Made by a program: the position numbers and the translations under genes. 64,000 nucleotides of DNA from assembly GCF_024055665.1 (NCBI RefSeq), contig NZ_JAMXMC010000003.1:34714-98713 (forward strand), in the 5' to 3' direction. Positions 46,157 to 55,630 of the stretch are shown in pieces. The stretch is from Ideonella oryzae (GTDB lineage: Bacteria > Pseudomonadota > Gammaproteobacteria > Burkholderiales > Burkholderiaceae_C). Each line of letters starts with the position of its first letter. The first letter of the stretch is position 1. The notes beneath the pieces are model-generated. The model did no database searches and had not been told where the DNA came from. It was given only the letters and a program-made list of their open reading frames with translations.

Positions 46157-46810
46157 ATGAACATCGAACAAGCCCGCTTCAACATGATCGAACAGCAGAT
46201 CCGCCCCTGGGATGTGCTGGATCCTGCCGTGCTCTCGCTCCTGGCCGCGGTCAAGCGCGAGGACTTTGTCCCCGCCGCCTACCGCGCTCTGGCCTTCGTG
46301 GACACCGAGGTCCCGCTGCCCGGTGGCCAGTGCATGCTGGCCCCGCGGGTCGAGGCCCGCCTGCTGCAGGAAGCCAAGGTGCAGCGCCACGAAACCGTGC
46401 TGGAGGTCGGCGCCGGATCGGGCTTCATGGCCGCCCTGCTGGGCCATCGCGCCCAACGCGTCATCACGCTGGAAAACCGCCCTGAACTGGCCCGGATGGC
46501 CAGCGAGAACCTGCGTCGTGCCGGCCTGTCCAACGTCTCCGTGCGTGAAGCCGATGGCCGCGACGGACTGGCCGCCGAAGGCCCCTTTGACGTGATCGTG
46601 CTCTCGGGCTCCGTGGCCCAGGTGCCGCAAAGCTTGCTCGACCAGCTCAAGGTCGGCGGGCGGCTGATCACCATCGAAGGCGCCGAGCCGGTCATGCGCG
46701 CCGTGCTCTACACCCGCCAATCCGACAAGGCCCTGTCCAAGGTCGAGCTGTTCGACACCGTGGCCCAGCGGCTCGACGGCTTTGCCGAACCCACCCGCTT
46801 CCACTTCTGA
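46157..46810 (+). CDS. protein-L-isoaspartate O-methyltransferase family
   Basis: The 217 residues show the Pcm-type SAM motif TVLEVGAGSGFMAALLG and the family N-terminus (ARFNMIEQQIRPWDVLD, REDFVPAAYRALAF). Pcm enzymes repair isoaspartyl residues in damaged proteins. This member belongs to the shorter betaproteobacterial type found upstream of rhodanese and tolC genes. CGAGGAC lies seven bases before the ATG. Its stop overlaps the rhodanese start by one base. Confidence 0.85.
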   Translation: MNIEQARFNMIEQQIRPWDVLDPAVLSLLAAVKREDFVPAAYRALAFVDTEVPLPGGQCMLAPRVEARLLQEAKVQRHETVLEVGAGSGFMAALLGHRAQRVITLENRPELARMASENLRRAGLSNVSVREADGRDGLAAEGPFDVIVLSGSVAQVPQSLLDQLKVGGRLITIEGAEPVMRAVLYTRQSDKALSKVELFDTVAQRLDGFAEPTRFHF

Positions 46811-47139
46811 TGAACCGGCTGCACGTCCAGGAACTGATCCCCTTCACCCAGGCCCATGCGGGCGTGGTGCTGCTGGACGTGCGTGAGCCGTGGGAGGTGG
46901 CGCTGGCCCCTCTGGCGCTGGAAGGCGTCAGGACGGTGGCCATGCCCATGGGTGAGGTGCCCGCCCGTTGCACCGAACTGGCGACTCAGCAGCCTGTCGT
47001 CTGTTTTTGCCATCACGGGATGCGCAGCGCGCAGGTCGTCGCATTCCTGATGCATCAAGGCCATTCAGCTGTGTACAACCTGGAGGGTGGCACCGACGCC
47101 TGGGCCCGCCAGGTCGACCCGGCGATGCCACGCTACTGA
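46810..47139 (+). CDS. single-domain rhodanese-like protein
   Basis: The 109 residues fold as one rhodanese domain with DVREPWEVALAPL, the active-site loop CHHGMRSAQV (Cys followed by Arg five residues later) and the closing NLEGGTDAWARQVDP. Rhodaneses transfer sulfane sulfur from a persulfidated cysteine. There is no signal peptide. It is coupled to the methyltransferase gene (one shared base) and precedes the TolC gene. Confidence 0.9.
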   Translation: MNRLHVQELIPFTQAHAGVVLLDVREPWEVALAPLALEGVRTVAMPMGEVPARCTELATQQPVVCFCHHGMRSAQVVAFLMHQGHSAVYNLEGGTDAWARQVDPAMPRY

Positions 47140-47195
47140 AGCCTGCCGCCATCCGCTGCGGGCGCCCCCCCTTTTTCGACCCAGAGGAAAACACC

Positions 47196-48548
47196 ATGCC
47201 GACTCCGCGCTCCCTGTTCCGTCCGAGTGCCCGCCTCGCCCCTCTGGCGCTGGCTGCACTCTGCCTCGGAGGAACCGCTCGCGCCCAGAGCCTGCAGGAG
47301 CTCTACGAGGCGGCACGGTCCTACGATGCCACCTATCTGGCCGCCCGCGCCCAGTCCGAAGCAGCGGAGTACCAAGCTGCACAGACCTACGCGCTGCAGC
47401 GCCCCAGCGTCGGACTGACCGCGTCGGCCAACCGCAACATCGACGAGACCCCGTACAGCCCGAGCACCACCCGCACCAGCAGCACCACGACCCCGGTCAC
47501 GGTGTCGGCACAGCAAAGCCTGTTCAACCGTCCCAACAGTCTGACCATCGACCAGGCGGACAAGACCGTCGAAGTGGCCAAGTCGCAGTTGCAGGCGGCC
47601 GAGCAGGACCTGATCGTGCGCCTGTCCCAGACCTATTTCGACGTGCTGGCGGCCGCTGACACGCTGGCTACGGTGCAGGCCAACAAGAAGGCCATCTCGG
47701 AGCAATTGGCCTCCGCCAAGCGCAACTTCGAGGTTGGCACGGCCACCATCACCGACACCCGCGAAGCCCAGGCCAGCTACGACCTGGTGGTGGCCCAGGA
47801 GCTGGCGGCGGACAACGACCTGCACGTCAAACAGCTGGCGCTCGAGCAGTTGGTGGGCCGCACCGGCATCAAGCCCTGGACGCTGGCCCAGCCAGTGGCG
47901 CTGCCGCCCCTGCTGCCGGCCGACCTGAATACCTGGCTGGGAACGGCAGAGGATCGCAGCCCGAGCATCGCCCAGGCCCGCCTGGCGCTGGACATCGCCA
48001 AGCTGGAGACCGAGAAGGCGCGTGCCGGCCACCTGCCCACGGTGGCCCTCACCGGGAGCTACACCAAGGGCCACGTCGACATCGACACCGATCCCAGCGC
48101 ACACCTGTCGGGCAGCAACACGAACAAGGCCATCGGTGTGACCCTGTCGCTGCCCCTGTTCAGCGGCTTTGCCACCCAGAACCGCATCCAGGAAACGCTG
48201 AAGCTCGAAGACAAGGCCACCAACGACCTTGAAGGTGCCCGTCGCAGCATTGCCCAGAGCACCCGCTCGGCATTCCTGGGCGTGCAGAGCGGCTTGGCGC
48301 AGGTCAAGGCCTACGAGGCCGCCGAAGCCTCCAACAAGCTGTCTCTGGAGGCCACCCAGCTGGGCTACAAGGTGGGCGTGCGGGTCAACCTGGACGTGCT
48401 GACCGCCCAGACCCAGTTGTTCAACACCGAACAGCAGCTCTCCAAAGCCCGCTACGACGTGATCATGGGCGACCTGAAGCTGCGCCAAGTCACGGGTCAG
48501 CTGAACGAATCCGACATCCAGCGCGTCAACGGCCTGCTGGCCCGCTGA
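47196..48548 (+). CDS. TolC-family outer membrane channel protein
   Basis: The 450 residues have a signal peptide (GTARAQSL) and two repeats of the TolC fold: SLQELYEAARSYDATYLAARAQ, and SPSIAQARLALDIAKLETEKAR, each with long helices and amphipathic strands (QQSLFNRPN, LSLPLFSGFATQNRI). It forms the outer-membrane exit duct for RND pumps or type I secretion. No RND or MFP gene lies beside it, so it may serve several systems. GAGGA lies before the ATG. A separate TolC gene exists in the secretion operon at 58 kb. Confidence 0.92.
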   Translation: MPTPRSLFRPSARLAPLALAALCLGGTARAQSLQELYEAARSYDATYLAARAQSEAAEYQAAQTYALQRPSVGLTASANRNIDETPYSPSTTRTSSTTTPVTVSAQQSLFNRPNSLTIDQADKTVEVAKSQLQAAEQDLIVRLSQTYFDVLAAADTLATVQANKKAISEQLASAKRNFEVGTATITDTREAQASYDLVVAQELAADNDLHVKQLALEQLVGRTGIKPWTLAQPVALPPLLPADLNTWLGTAEDRSPSIAQARLALDIAKLETEKARAGHLPTVALTGSYTKGHVDIDTDPSAHLSGSNTNKAIGVTLSLPLFSGFATQNRIQETLKLEDKATNDLEGARRSIAQSTRSAFLGVQSGLAQVKAYEAAEASNKLSLEATQLGYKVGVRVNLDVLTAQTQLFNTEQQLSKARYDVIMGDLKLRQVTGQLNESDIQRVNGLLAR

Positions 48549-48553
48549 GGCCT

Positions 48554-49894
48554 TCAGCCACGCGGCGGCGTGGCCGCCGCCGGCAACAGGCTGAGGATGG
48601 CCGATGCCATGCGCGTGGCCGCCCCGCGGTGAGCAGAGGCAAATGCCGTGGCATGCTCGGCGGCCTCTTGCAGCCGCTGCGGTGCCGCGAGCAGTTGCCC
48701 CGCCTGGTCCAGCGCGTCGTCCCAGCCGGTCGCCCGCCAGGCGGCGCCTGCAGCCAGCGCGCCCTCCGCGGCCTGCGCAAAGTTGAAGGTCGAGGGCCCG
48801 AGGATGATCGGACAGCCGCAGGCCGCCGATTCGATGAGGTTGTGACCGCCCAGCGGGGCAAAGCTGCCGCCTAGCAGGGCCAGGTCGGACAGACCGTAGT
48901 ACAGCGCCATCTCGCCCAGGCTGTCGCCCAGCCAGACATCCGCCCCACCCGCCGCCTCGGCAGGAGACGCTCCGCCCCATTGCGAACGCCGTGACACGCT
49001 GAACCCCTGCTGGCGCACCAGGTCCGCCACAGCGTCAAAGCGCTGCGGATGGCGCGGCACCAGCAGCAGTTGCGGACGAGGACTGGGCCAGGTCGCCCAG
49101 CGGGCCAGCAGGGCCTCCTCCTCGCCTTCGCGGGTGTTCACCGCGGCCACCACCGAACCCGACAAGGCCGCCCGCCATGCGCGGCCCTGGGCCAGCTGAT
49201 CCCCATCGGGCTGCAGGTCGTACTTCAGATTGCCGCACACGCGCACGTCGGCCGCGCCGGCTGCGCGCAGACGTTGCGCATCGGCCTCGGTCTGAGCCAG
49301 CACCAGATTCAAAGCATCGGCTGCAGGTCGCATCAGCAGGGACAGGCGCTGGCCGCGGCGCGCGCTCTTGTCACTCAAACGCGCATTGGCCAGCACCATG
49401 GGCAGGCGCCGGGCCGCCGCGGCGTGCAGCAGGTTGGGCCAGATCTCCGTTTCCATCAGCACGCCCAGGGCGGGCTGGGCATGGCGCAGAAAACGGTGCA
49501 CCGCCCCTGGTGTGTCGAAGGGCAGCCACAGCTGCTGGTCCCCCTCGCGCAGCAGCGCCTGCCCCGCCTCGCGTCCCGTGGCCGTGCCATGGGTGAGCAA
49601 CAGGCGCAAGCCAGGCCGCTGTGCACGCAGGGCGGCCACCAGCGCGGCAGCCGCACGGGTCTCACCCAGTGACACCGCGTGCAGCCACAGCGCGCCCGGC
49701 GCCATGGGCGGCAGATGCAAGCCGAAGCGCTCGCCGATGGCCTGGCGGTACAGAGGCTCGCGCGCGCCCCGCTGCCAGAGCTTGGCCAGGTAGGCCGGCG
49801 TGCCCAGCCGCAAGGCCCAGGAATAGGCCTGCCGCGCCAGGATGACAGACAGGGAGGCTCCGGTATCGGGCAAGACCGACTGTGTCCGGTTCAA
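48554..49894 (-). CDS. waaA: 3-deoxy-D-manno-octulosonic acid transferase
   Basis: Adds Kdo to lipid A at the inner face of the inner membrane, an early step of LPS core synthesis. The ~446 residues show the WaaA pattern: LWLHAVSLGETRAA, LLLTHGTATGRE, VLMETEIWPNLLH and the C-terminal glycosyltransferase motif LGGSFAPLGGHNLIESAACGCPII. The start is unclear: no ATG is suitable, TTG at 49894 or 49873 are the candidates and neither has a strong ribosome binding site. The TTG at 49894 lies four bases after the pgm stop. Confidence 0.9.
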   Translation of the reverse strand: MNRTQSVLPDTGASLSVILARQAYSWALRLGTPAYLAKLWQRGAREPLYRQAIGERFGLHLPPMAPGALWLHAVSLGETRAAAALVAALRAQRPGLRLLLTHGTATGREAGQALLREGDQQLWLPFDTPGAVHRFLRHAQPALGVLMETEIWPNLLHAAAARRLPMVLANARLSDKSARRGQRLSLLMRPAADALNLVLAQTEADAQRLRAAGAADVRVCGNLKYDLQPDGDQLAQGRAWRAALSGSVVAAVNTREGEEEALLARWATWPSPRPQLLLVPRHPQRFDAVADLVRQQGFSVSRRSQWGGASPAEAAGGADVWLGDSLGEMALYYGLSDLALLGGSFAPLGGHNLIESAACGCPIILGPSTFNFAQAAEGALAAGAAWRATGWDDALDQAGQLLAAPQRLQEAAEHATAFASAHRGAATRMASAILSLLPAAATPPRG

Positions 49895-49898
49895 GCGC

Positions 49899-51287
49899 TC
49901 AGTGGGCCGAAGCGCCGATCTCGGCGTCAGGCTTGACGGCGCGCAGGGCGGCCATGAAGTCATGCTCGATGCGGTGCATGGCCTCCGGCGTGTGCCCCTC
50001 GAAGCGCATCACCAGCACCGGCGTGGTGTTGGACGCCCGCACCAGACCGAAGCCGTCCGGATACTCGGCGCGCAGGCCGTCGGTGGTGATGACCTCGGCG
50101 CCCGGGAACTTCGCGGTCTCCAGCAGCTTGGCAATGACCTGGGCCGGCTCGCCTTCGGCGCAGGGCACGTTCAGCTCGGGGGTGTTGAAGCTGGTGGGCA
50201 AGGCGTTCAGCACTGCACTGGGGTCATCCGTGCGCGAGAGAATCTCCAGCAGCCGCCCGGCCGTGTACATCGCGTCATCGAAGCCGTACCAGCGCTCCGA
50301 GAAGAAGATGTGGCCGCTCATCTCGCCCGCGATCGGGGCGCCGGTTTCCTTGAGCTTGGCCTTGACCAGCGAGTGGCCGGTTTTCCACATCAACGGCACG
50401 CCACCGGCGGCCTTGATCTCGGGGGCCAGGCGCTGGGTGCACTTGACGTCGTAGATGATGGTGCCGCCCTTCACCCGGGTCAGGATGTCGCGCGCGAAGA
50501 GGATCAGTTGCCGGTCCGGGTAGATGATCTGGCCATCCTTGGTCACCACGCCCAGGCGGTCGCCGTCGCCATCGAAGGCCAGGCCCAGTTCAGCGTCAGT
50601 GGCATGCACCACCTTGATCAGGTCGGCCAGGTTGGCCGGCTTGGATGGATCGGGGTGGTGGTTGGGAAAGTCGCCATCGACCTTGGAGTACAGGTCGATG
50701 ACCTCGCAGCCCAGCGCCTTCAGAATGCCTGGCGCACTGGCCCCGGGGATGCCGTTGCCCGAGTCGACCACGATCTTCATCGGGCGCGCGAGCTTGCAGT
50801 CATTGACGATGCGGTGGGTGTACTCGGGCAGGATGTCCATCGCGCCGATGCGACCCCGGCCCTGGGTGTAGTCCTCGGTCTCCATGCGGCGCTTCAGGCC
50901 CTGGATCTCCTCGCCATAGATGGCCCGGCCCGCCAGCACCATCTTGAAGCCGTTGTAGTCCTTGGGGTTGTGGCTGCCGGTCACCTGGATGCCACTGTTG
51001 CAGCCATGCCGGCCGCGCGTGGCCGCCACGTAATAGACCATCGGGGTCGTCACCGCGCCGAGGTCCACCACATCCAGGCCGGTCGAGGCCAGGCCCCGCT
51101 TGAGCGCATCCACCAGCCCCGGGCCGGAGAGGCGGCCATCGCGTCCCACCACCACGGCCTTCTGACCGGCCTTCAGGGCCTCGGTGCCAAAGGCCTTGCC
51201 GAGGTGCTCGGCCAGGGTCTCGTCGAGGGTCTTGCCGACGATGCCGCGGATGTCATAGGCCTTGAAGATGGATGCATCAACTTTCAT
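49899..51287 (-). CDS. phosphomannomutase/phosphoglucomutase
   Basis: Interconverts hexose-1- and hexose-6-phosphates, feeding LPS and polysaccharide synthesis. The 462 residues carry the alpha-D-phosphohexomutase signatures: N-terminal FKAYDIRGIVG, the catalytic phosphoserine loop TGSHNPKDYNGFK, metal-binding DGDGDRLG and the sugar-binding GEMSGHIFF. It resembles the AlgC type. It precedes waaA by four bases on the same strand, so surface-polysaccharide genes are linked here. Confidence 0.95.
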   Translation of the reverse strand: MKVDASIFKAYDIRGIVGKTLDETLAEHLGKAFGTEALKAGQKAVVVGRDGRLSGPGLVDALKRGLASTGLDVVDLGAVTTPMVYYVAATRGRHGCNSGIQVTGSHNPKDYNGFKMVLAGRAIYGEEIQGLKRRMETEDYTQGRGRIGAMDILPEYTHRIVNDCKLARPMKIVVDSGNGIPGASAPGILKALGCEVIDLYSKVDGDFPNHHPDPSKPANLADLIKVVHATDAELGLAFDGDGDRLGVVTKDGQIIYPDRQLILFARDILTRVKGGTIIYDVKCTQRLAPEIKAAGGVPLMWKTGHSLVKAKLKETGAPIAGEMSGHIFFSERWYGFDDAMYTAGRLLEILSRTDDPSAVLNALPTSFNTPELNVPCAEGEPAQVIAKLLETAKFPGAEVITTDGLRAEYPDGFGLVRASNTTPVLVMRFEGHTPEAMHRIEHDFMAALRAVKPDAEIGASAH

Positions 51288-51455
51288 GGGGGCTTTTCGG
51301 ATGTCTGTTGAAGAGGGGGAAACACCGACAACTGCGAGCCCATTGTAGAGACGCCGATGCGCACCGCCCGATCGCTGTGTGAAGATGGGTTGCAGGTCTC
51401 AGGCATGTGTCCGAAAACGGCGAGACGGGCCACCGGGACTCCGTATCATGACCCC

Positions 51456-52994
51456 ATGCCCGCCTCGGACGCCGCCAACCCACCCACGCCACCGCTGGAC
51501 GACGGCGCAGCCTATCTGGCACTGCAGACGCACGACTCGCGCTTTGATGGGCGCCTCTTCGTGGGGGTCACCTCCACTGGCATCTACTGCCGGCCTGTCT
51601 GCCGCGTGCGCCTGCCGCGCCAGCAAAACTGTCGCTTCTTCCCGGAGGCGGCCCAGGCCGAAGCGGCGGGCTTCCGGCCGTGCCTGCGCTGTCGGCCTGA
51701 ACTGGCCCCCGGCCTGGCCCTGGTGGACTCGTCCCGCAGTCTGGCCCGGAGCGCCGCGGTGCTGCTGGAGCGCCTGCTGGAAACCTCGGAGGACATTGCA
51801 TTGCCGGCCGTGGCCGTGCGACTGGGTGTGACCGAACGGCACCTTCGCCGCATCTTCCAGGCCGAGCACGGCGTCAGCCCGATCCAATGGATCACCACGC
51901 GCCGGCTGCTGCTGGCCAAGCGCCTGCTCACCGACACCGCCTTACCCATCACCCAGGTGGCCGAGACCGCCGGCTTCGGCAGCCTGCGCCGCTTCAACGC
52001 GCTGTTCCAGGAGCGCTACCGGCTCACGCCCACATCGCTGCGCAAGCAGCAGCCCGGGCAGGAGACCCTGGCCCCCGAGGGCGTGCGACTGCACCTGGGC
52101 TGGCGACCGCCCTATGACACCCAGGCGATGCTGGACTTTCTGGGCGGACGCCCTCTGCTGGGGGTGGAAGCCCTGCACGATGGCGCCTGGTGGCGCACCC
52201 TGTCGCTGCCCGGTCGCCAGGGCCCATGTCAGGGCTGGCTGGGCCTGCGCTTCGACGCCCGACGCGAAGGGGTGGAACTCACGGCCTCTCCCGGGCTGGT
52301 GCCGGCACTGCCACAGGTGATGCGACGGGTGCGCCACCTGCTAGACCTGGACGCGCAGCCCCAGGACATCCACGAGGCCTTGCGCGGCATGCCGCGGGCG
52401 CGCCCGGGCCTGCGCGTGCCCGGTTGCATGGATGGCTTCGAAACCACGGTGCGCATCATCCTCGGTCAGCAGGTCACGGTAGCGGCCGGCTGCACGCTGG
52501 CAGCCCGGCTCGTGGCCCGGCTGGGCGACCCCTGCGCCACGCCGGTGCCGGGACTGACCCATCTGTTCCCTACGCCGCAAGCCTTGAGGAACACTTCGGT
52601 GGACACCCTGGGGCAGTTGGGCATCATCCGCAGTCGCATCGATGCCCTGCAGGCCCTGGCCGCTGCGGTGCTGGACGGCAAGCTGGACCTCTCTCCCGGC
52701 GCCTCGGTGGACGACACGCTCGCCGCCCTGCGCGCCTTGCCAGGCATCGGCGACTGGACCTGCCAGCTGGTGGCACTGCGGGTGCTGGCCTGGCCTGATG
52801 CCTTTCCGGCCAGCGATGCGGCCGTGCTGCGTGCCCTGGGCACGCGCATGCCCCGGCGGGCCCAGGCGCTGGCCGACGCCTGGCGCCCCTGGCGGGCCTA
52901 CGCCGTGCTGCAACTGTGGCACGGCCTGGCGTCCCCAGCCCCCAGCGAACTTCCTTCCGGACACCCCGACCATGAGCCTCTCGCTGCACCGTGA
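51456..52994 (+). CDS. Ada-type regulator fused to AlkA 3-methyladenine DNA glycosylase
   Basis: The 512 residues join an N-terminal Ada zinc domain (four cysteines Cys45, Cys49, Cys76, Cys79; Cys45 is the expected methylphosphotriester acceptor), an AraC-type helix-turn-helix (~95-190) and an AlkA glycosylase domain (~200-510) with the helix-hairpin-helix LPGIGDWTCQLVALRVL and the catalytic Asp region FPASDAAVLR. The ATG at MPASDAANPP was chosen. It senses alkylated DNA and removes alkylated bases. The separate O6-methyltransferase gene follows with a 23-base overlap. Confidence 0.93.
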   Translation: MPASDAANPPTPPLDDGAAYLALQTHDSRFDGRLFVGVTSTGIYCRPVCRVRLPRQQNCRFFPEAAQAEAAGFRPCLRCRPELAPGLALVDSSRSLARSAAVLLERLLETSEDIALPAVAVRLGVTERHLRRIFQAEHGVSPIQWITTRRLLLAKRLLTDTALPITQVAETAGFGSLRRFNALFQERYRLTPTSLRKQQPGQETLAPEGVRLHLGWRPPYDTQAMLDFLGGRPLLGVEALHDGAWWRTLSLPGRQGPCQGWLGLRFDARREGVELTASPGLVPALPQVMRRVRHLLDLDAQPQDIHEALRGMPRARPGLRVPGCMDGFETTVRIILGQQVTVAAGCTLAARLVARLGDPCATPVPGLTHLFPTPQALRNTSVDTLGQLGIIRSRIDALQALAAAVLDGKLDLSPGASVDDTLAALRALPGIGDWTCQLVALRVLAWPDAFPASDAAVLRALGTRMPRRAQALADAWRPWRAYAVLQLWHGLASPAPSELPSGHPDHEPLAAP

Positions 52995-53505
52995 ATGGGT
53001 CGCCCAGACCCTCGTCGACACCCCGCTGGGAGCCCTGCGCCTGGCCGCCAGTGCGCAAGGCCTGGGCGGCGCCTGGTTCGAGGACCAGAAGCACCACCCG
53101 GGCCCGCTGGACGCCCCCGAATGGGCAGACCACCCCACCCTGGCCCAGGCGCGTGATGAGTTGCAGGCCTACTGGCAAGCGCCCCGCCAAACTCGCTTTG
53201 CGACACCGCTGGACCCTGCCGGCACCGCCTTCCAGCAAGCCGTCTGGGCTGTCCTGCGGGAGTTGCTGCCTGGGCAGACCTGCAGTTATGGCGCGCTCGC
53301 CTTGCGCCTTCAACGCCCCCAGGCCGTGCGTGCCGTGGGGGCGGCCGTGGGCCGCAACCCGCTGAGCCTCTTCATCCCTTGCCACCGGGTCCTGGGCTCC
53401 GACGGATCGCTGACAGGCTACGCTGGCGGGCTCACGCGCAAGCGCACCCTGCTGCGGAACGAAGGCGCAGCCCTGGCCGCCGACCTTTTTGCGTCCACCC
53501 CATGA
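52972..53505 (+). CDS. ogt: methylated-DNA-[protein]-cysteine S-methyltransferase
   Basis: Transfers the methyl group of O6-methylguanine irreversibly to its own cysteine. The 177 residues show the active site IPCHRVLGSDGSLTGYAGG (PCHRV), preceded by the DNA-binding helix (FQQAVWAVLRELLPGQTCSYGALA). It lacks the N-terminal zinc domain of Ada, which is on the preceding gene, so the two products divide the work of Ada. It overlaps the Ada-AlkA gene by 23 bases and the EamA gene by 4. Confidence 0.95.
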   Translation: MSLSLHREWVAQTLVDTPLGALRLAASAQGLGGAWFEDQKHHPGPLDAPEWADHPTLAQARDELQAYWQAPRQTRFATPLDPAGTAFQQAVWAVLRELLPGQTCSYGALALRLQRPQAVRAVGAAVGRNPLSLFIPCHRVLGSDGSLTGYAGGLTRKRTLLRNEGAALAADLFASTP

Positions 53506-54395
53506 AACCCAAGGACCTGGCCGAACTGGCCCTGCTCGCCGCCATCTGGGGCGCCTCTTTCCTGTTCATCCGCCTGGGCGCAGCCGCCTTCGGCCCGCTG
53601 GCCCTGGCGGGGCTGCGCGTGGTGGGTGCGGTGGCCTGTCTGCTCCCGCTGCTCGTCTGGCGCGGAGAGGTTGCCGCCCTGCGACAGCACTGGCGGCCCA
53701 TCCTGCTGGTGGGCATCACCAACTCCGCCCTGCCCTTTATCTGCTTCGGTGTGGCCGCACTGGCCATCACCGGGGGCCTGTCGGCCATCTTCAACGCCAC
53801 CACCCCGCTCTGGGGCGCCCTGATCGCCTGGGGTTGGATGGGGGAGCGTCCCGGTGGACGCAAGGGATTGGGCCTGGCCCTGGGGTTTGCCGGCGTGCTG
53901 TGGCTGGCCTGGGACCGTGCCAGCTTTCATCCCGGCGAACACGGTGTGAGCCCCGCCCTGGCGGTGGCAGCCTGTCTGTGTGCCACGCTGATGTATGGCT
54001 TCTCGGCCAATTTCACGCGGCGCCATCTGGTCGGCGTGCCCTCCATGGCTTTGGCCGCCGGCAGCCAGGCGGGCGCCGGAATGCTGCTTGTTCCACTGAT
54101 GGTCACCCATTGGCCCCAGGTCCCACCGTCCGGGCTGGCCTGGGTGGCGGCAAGTCTGCTGGCGGTGCTGTGCACTGGCTTGGCCTATGTGCTGTACTTC
54201 CGGCTGATCAGCCGCGTCGGCGCGTCCAACGCCATGACGGTGACCTTCCTGATTCCGGCTTTCGCTGTGCTATGGGGCGCGCTGTTTCTGGGCGAGTCGA
54301 TCAGCCTGACCATGGTCAGCGCCTGCGGTGTCATCCTGGCTGGCACGGCGCTGGTAACCGGCCTCTGGCCCTGGCCACGCCGACAGTCGGCCTGA
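53502..54395 (+). CDS. EamA/DMT-family transporter
   Basis: The 297-residue inner-membrane protein has ten predicted helices in two EamA repeats, e.g. LLAAIWGASFLFIRLGA and FLIPAFAVLWGALFLGESISL. These carriers export amino acids, nucleosides or drugs; no substrate can be assigned. The start overlaps the ogt stop by 4 bases, so it is co-translated with the repair genes. Its 3' end is 20 bases from the convergent HlyD-type gene. Confidence 0.9.
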   Translation: MKPKDLAELALLAAIWGASFLFIRLGAAAFGPLALAGLRVVGAVACLLPLLVWRGEVAALRQHWRPILLVGITNSALPFICFGVAALAITGGLSAIFNATTPLWGALIAWGWMGERPGGRKGLGLALGFAGVLWLAWDRASFHPGEHGVSPALAVAACLCATLMYGFSANFTRRHLVGVPSMALAAGSQAGAGMLLVPLMVTHWPQVPPSGLAWVAASLLAVLCTGLAYVLYFRLISRVGASNAMTVTFLIPAFAVLWGALFLGESISLTMVSACGVILAGTALVTGLWPWPRRQSA

Positions 54396-54415
54396 AAACA
54401 AGAAGCCACCGAACC

Positions 54416-55630
54416 TCAGCGCTCTCTGAAGGAATCCATCAAGGTCTTGCGCAAGGGTTTGAGCAAATAGTCCATCAGAGTTCGGTCGCCAGTTCGGATG
54501 TCTACCTGGGCGGTCATGCCGGGCAGGATGTCCAGGGTCTTGCCGGTGTTCGTGGTGACGGGGGTGCGCCCCGGCGCAAGATGGGCCCGGTAGTAGATGT
54601 CCTCTCCGCGGTTGGTCTGCTCTTTGAGGGTATCCGCGCTCACATAGGTCACTTTGGCCGCCACAGTGCCGAAAACCGTGTAGTCAAAAGGGTCGAAGCG
54701 GATGTTCGCCTCCAGCCCCGGGCGCACCCTGGCGATGTCGGCAGGGCTCACCTTGACTTCGACGATGAGCTCGTCATCCACCGGCACGATCTGCATGATC
54801 TCCTCGCCCTGGCGCAGCACCCCACCCACTGTGGTCACCCGGATGTTCTTGACGATGCCGTTCACCTTCGAGCGGAAGACAGCATCCTTGCGCTCCTGCT
54901 CATGTCGCTCCAGCACCTGCTCGTTCTGGGAGATCTCGTCCTCGGCGCGGGTCAGTTCGACCCGAGCGTCCTCATAGAACTTGTTGCGGCGGCTGATCAG
55001 CCGCGCCTCGGCATCATTCACCGCGTTCTTGGCGCTCAATACCTCCGAGCCACTGGTGTCGCCCGATGCCTTCAACTGCTCCACCAGCTCCAATTTCTTG
55101 CGCGCCAGATCGAGAGCGACCTGCAGCGTGCGCAACTCTTCCTTCAAGCCTTCCTTGCGTTGCCGAAACAGAGCCCGCTCCACCTCGACCTGATCCTGCA
55201 GGGACATGCTCGGGACACGCGGAAAATCCGGTGTCGCCGCTGCAGTCACCTCGGCTCGAAGCCTGGCCGACTTGGCCCGAAGTGCGAACAACCGGGCCTC
55301 TGTTTCACCCACCGTGGTGCTGACGCGGGTGAGGTCCAGGCGTGCCAGGATCTCGCCGGCTTTGACACGGTCGCCCTCTTTGACCCTGAGTTCGGAAAGC
55401 ACGCCTCCATCCACGGCCTGGATGACCTGGACCCGGCTGCTGGCAATCACTTCGCCGTGGGCGCGGGCCACCTCGTCGATGCGAAAGCTCATCGCCCAGA
55501 TCACGAACGCCGCGAAACCAATCGCCAGTGGACCCAGCACCCAACCGAGCTTGCGGCGGTGAAAGTTTTCCAGACGTTCGATGCGGGCGCTGGCCCCGGC
55601 ATCATCGTGCTCATGGCGCTCAAACCACAT
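54416..55630 (-). CDS. type I secretion membrane-fusion protein (HlyD family)
   Basis: Periplasmic adaptor linking the ABC exporter to the TolC duct. The 404 residues have a cytoplasmic tail, a membrane helix (~31-47, LGPLAIGFAAFVIWAMS), a lipoyl half (VIQAVDGGVLSELRVKEGDRV), a long coiled-coil hairpin (~115-270) and the beta-barrel half (KVNGIVKNIRVTTVGGVLRQGEEI), ending in LLKPLRKTLMDSFRER. The tail form is typical of HlyD/LapC proteins. It overlaps the ABC gene by 11 bases. Confidence 0.95.
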   Translation of the reverse strand: MWFERHEHDDAGASARIERLENFHRRKLGWVLGPLAIGFAAFVIWAMSFRIDEVARAHGEVIASSRVQVIQAVDGGVLSELRVKEGDRVKAGEILARLDLTRVSTTVGETEARLFALRAKSARLRAEVTAAATPDFPRVPSMSLQDQVEVERALFRQRKEGLKEELRTLQVALDLARKKLELVEQLKASGDTSGSEVLSAKNAVNDAEARLISRRNKFYEDARVELTRAEDEISQNEQVLERHEQERKDAVFRSKVNGIVKNIRVTTVGGVLRQGEEIMQIVPVDDELIVEVKVSPADIARVRPGLEANIRFDPFDYTVFGTVAAKVTYVSADTLKEQTNRGEDIYYRAHLAPGRTPVTTNTGKTLDILPGMTAQVDIRTGDRTLMDYLLKPLRKTLMDSFRER

